Positions 62,025 to 64,000 of a stretch of DNA of 64,000 nucleotides are shown here, piece by piece (position 1 is the first letter of the stretch; each line of letters begins with the position of its first letter). The notes beneath the pieces are model-generated. The model did no database searches. It was not told the DNA's origin and worked only from the letters and a program-made list of their open reading frames with translations. A program made the position numbers and the translations under genes. The stretch lies in contig NZ_CP027762.1 in NCBI RefSeq assembly GCF_003852315.1, positions 2,833,501 through 2,897,500 on the forward strand, written 5' to 3'. This DNA comes from Pseudomonas sp. LBUM920. Its GTDB lineage: Bacteria > Pseudomonadota > Gammaproteobacteria > Pseudomonadales > Pseudomonadaceae.

Positions 62025-64000
62025 GCTTTACAAATAAAGAACCGCTGCAACCGAAACTGACTGCAATGCCGGCGTCCAAGGACGTCGAAGCACTGGTACG
62101 CGCCGAACACCATGACCCGTTCTCGATTCTCGGGCCACATGATGACGAGCAAGGCGGCCAGTTCATCCGCGCGTTTCTGCCCGAAGCCCTGAGTGTTCAG
62201 GTGCTGGCGCGAGACAGCGGTGAGACACTCGGCAATCTGGACGCCAGCCCGGTGCCAGGTTTGTTTGTCGGCCACTTCAAGACGCGCCAGAGCTACCTGC
62301 TGAAAATCCAGTGGGCCGGCGGCGAGCAGATCACAGAAGACCCTTACAGTTTCAGCCAGTTGCTGCTCGGTGAAATGGACTTGTACCTGTTTGCCGAAGG
62401 CAATCACCGTGACCTGAGCAGTTGCCTCGGCGCGCAAGTGACCAGCGTCGATGGCGTGCAAGGTGTGCGCTTTGCCGTGTGGGCGCCGAACGCCCGGCGC
62501 GTGTCGGTGGTGGGTGATTTCAATATCTGGGATGGCCGCCGCCATCCGATGCGGTTGCGCCACCCCTCGGGCGTCTGGGAAATCTTCATCCCGCGCCTGC
62601 AACCGGGCGCGGCCTATAAGTACGAGATTCTCGGTGCCCACGGCATTCTGCCGCTCAAGGCCGACCCGATGGCGCTGGCGACCCAGCTGCCGCCTGACAC
62701 CGCCTCGAAAGTCGCCGCGCCGTTGCAGGTGGACTGGCAAGACCATGAGTGGATGCAGTCGCGCGCCGACAAGCAGAAGCCCTCGGCGCCGCTGTCGATT
62801 TATGAGCTGCATGTCGGCTCCTGGCAATGCGAGCTCGACGAGGCCGGTGAAGTCTCTCGCCAGTACGGTTGGCGCGAGCTGGCCGAGCGCTTGGTTCCGT
62901 ATGTGCAGCAATTGGGCTTCACCCACGTTGAGCTGATGCCGATCATGGAGCACCCGTTCGGCGGTTCCTGGGGTTATCAGGCGCTGTCGCAGTTTGCTCC
63001 GACTGCGCGCTTTGGCTCGCCGGAAGATTTCGGCTTCTTCGTCAACGCCCTCCATCAGGCCAATATCGGTGTGATCCTTGACTGGGTTCCGGCGCATTTT
63101 CCGACCGATACCCACGGTTTGGCCCAGTTCGACGGCACCGCGCTGTACGAATATGCCAACCCGCTGGAAGGCTTCCATCAGGATTGGGACACGCTGATCT
63201 ACAACCTGGGCCGCACCGAAGTGCATGGGTTTATGCTGGCTTCGGCGCTGCACTGGCTCAAACACTTCCATATCGACGGCCTGCGGGTGGATGCCGTGGC
63301 CTCGATGCTGTATCGCGATTATTCGCGCAAAGCCGGTGAGTGGGTGCCTAACCGCCATGGCGGTCGCGAGAACCTGGAAGCCATCGACTTCCTGCGTCAT
63401 TTGAACGACGTGGTGGCGCTGGAAGCGCCGGGCGCACTGGTGATCGCCGAAGAATCCACCGCGTGGCCGGGTGTGAGCCAAAGCACCCAGCAGGGCGGAT
63501 TGGGCTTTAACTACAAGTGGAACATGGGCTGGATGCACGATTCGCTGCATTACATCCAGCAAGACCCGGTGTACCGCGCTCACCATCACAACGAGCTGAG
63601 TTTTGGCCTGGTGTATGCCTGGTCCGAGCGCTTTATCCTGCCGATCTCCCACGATGAAGTGGTGCACGGCAAGCATTCGCTGATCGACAAGATGCCCGGT
63701 GACCGCTGGCAGAAGTTTGCCAACCTGCGCGCTTACCTGAGTTTCATGTGGATGCACCCCGGCAAGAAGCTGCTGTTCATGGGCTGCGAGTTTGGGCAGT
63801 GGCGCGAGTGGAACCACGACCAGCAATTGGATTGGTACCTGCTGCAATACCCTGAACACCAGGGCGTGCAGAAACTGGTGGGCGATTTGAACCGCCTGTA
63901 CCGTGAGGAACCGGCGCTGCATGAGCAGGATGATGCGCCCCAGGGCTTCCAGTGGCTGATCGGCGACGATGCGATCAACAGCGTCTATGCCTGGCTGCGC
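62021..64000 (+). CDS. glgB: 1,4-alpha-glucan branching enzyme (partial, cut by window end)
   Basis: 660 residues are visible and the frame is still open at base 64000; the family is about 740 residues, so about 80 are missing. The N-terminal CBM48 domain includes FSILGPH and GVRFAVWAPNARRVSVVGDFNIWDGRRHPM. GH13 catalytic residues: Asp424 (DGLRVDAVASMLYRDY), Glu477 (IAEESTAWPGVS) and the Asp of ISHDEVVHGKHSL. It adds alpha-1,6 branches to the GlgE-made glucan. Its ATG overlaps the treS stop, so glgE-treS-glgB is one operon. Confidence 0.95.
   Translation, partial: MSFTNKEPLQPKLTAMPASKDVEALVRAEHHDPFSILGPHDDEQGGQFIRAFLPEALSVQVLARDSGETLGNLDASPVPGLFVGHFKTRQSYLLKIQWAGGEQITEDPYSFSQLLLGEMDLYLFAEGNHRDLSSCLGAQVTSVDGVQGVRFAVWAPNARRVSVVGDFNIWDGRRHPMRLRHPSGVWEIFIPRLQPGAAYKYEILGAHGILPLKADPMALATQLPPDTASKVAAPLQVDWQDHEWMQSRADKQKPSAPLSIYELHVGSWQCELDEAGEVSRQYGWRELAERLVPYVQQLGFTHVELMPIMEHPFGGSWGYQALSQFAPTARFGSPEDFGFFVNALHQANIGVILDWVPAHFPTDTHGLAQFDGTALYEYANPLEGFHQDWDTLIYNLGRTEVHGFMLASALHWLKHFHIDGLRVDAVASMLYRDYSRKAGEWVPNRHGGRENLEAIDFLRHLNDVVALEAPGALVIAEESTAWPGVSQSTQQGGLGFNYKWNMGWMHDSLHYIQQDPVYRAHHHNELSFGLVYAWSERFILPISHDEVVHGKHSLIDKMPGDRWQKFANLRAYLSFMWMHPGKKLLFMGCEFGQWREWNHDQQLDWYLLQYPEHQGVQKLVGDLNRLYREEPALHEQDDAPQGFQWLIGDDAINSVYAWLR

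Overview
The window reads as the chromosome of a fluorescent Pseudomonas, most likely of the P. fluorescens group. The evidence is a GC-rich sequence, a complete mtlR-EFGKDYZ mannitol operon in the P. fluorescens order, a MuxABC-OpmB-type efflux operon with two permeases, Pseudomonas-type REP palindromes in many gaps, small Pseudomonas DUF proteins (DUF1652, DUF2790, DUF3203, DUF3455), and a GlgE-TreS-GlgB glucan cluster. No rRNA, tRNA, prophage, insertion sequence or CRISPR array was recognised.

Layout. 1-3.6 kb: 3' end of an unknown gene, a classical autotransporter and a DUF1345 membrane protein. 3.6-10.2 kb: an RND pump (adaptor plus permease, no outer-membrane factor) divergent from an OmpR-type two-component pair. 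10.2-12.1 kb: ECF sigma, anti-sigma and a DUF3455 protein. 12.2-13.9 kb: a methyltransferase and a TSUP permease. 13.9-15.46 kb: a gene-free block built as a long inverted repeat around three 270-bp copies of a composite REP element. 15.5-18.05 kb: two divergent organosulfur monooxygenase genes (SfnG and a DszC-like protein), each with a sigma-54-type promoter. 18.0-21.8 kb: a predicted peptide/amide-ligase island (GNAT fused to a C39-like peptidase, RLAN-RimK ATP-grasp ligase, CorA-like channel). 22.2-24.5 kb: a ParD-like/methionine aminopeptidase operon, divergent from a catalytic-only threonine dehydratase with what looks like a ribosome-mediated attenuator (Ile/Thr leader peptide plus 1:2, 2:3, 3:4 pairing). 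24.7-25.3 kb: two small DUF proteins. 25.5-35.1 kb: mannitol operon and its AraC-type activator. 35.2-37.2 kb: glycosyltransferase and thiol peroxidase. 37.4-46.4 kb: muxABC-opmB with ATGA start/stop overlaps. 46.6-48.7 kb: a MucR-like MHYT-GGDEF-EAL protein. 48.8-54 kb: an SDR oxidoreductase, two small envelope proteins, a MocR regulator and CcoG with a perfect FNR/ANR box upstream. 54.1-56.4 kb: DUF3203, MgtC, an unrecognised 336-residue protein and a 52-residue proline-rich protein. 56.6-64 kb: glgE, treS-maltokinase fusion and glgB (cut by the window end).

How the genes work together. The mtl operon imports polyols and converts them through fructose or xylulose to sugar phosphates. The GlgE cluster makes branched alpha-glucan from trehalose via maltose and maltose-1-phosphate. 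The sfn block scavenges sulfur from sulfones. The two RND systems, CcoG, Tpx and the ECF sigma unit are envelope, redox and stress functions. The least described parts are the threonine dehydratase attenuator, the RimK/GNAT-C39/CorA island, the ParD-like/MetAP pair and the 336-residue orphan. All calls come from reading the sequence; no database search was run.
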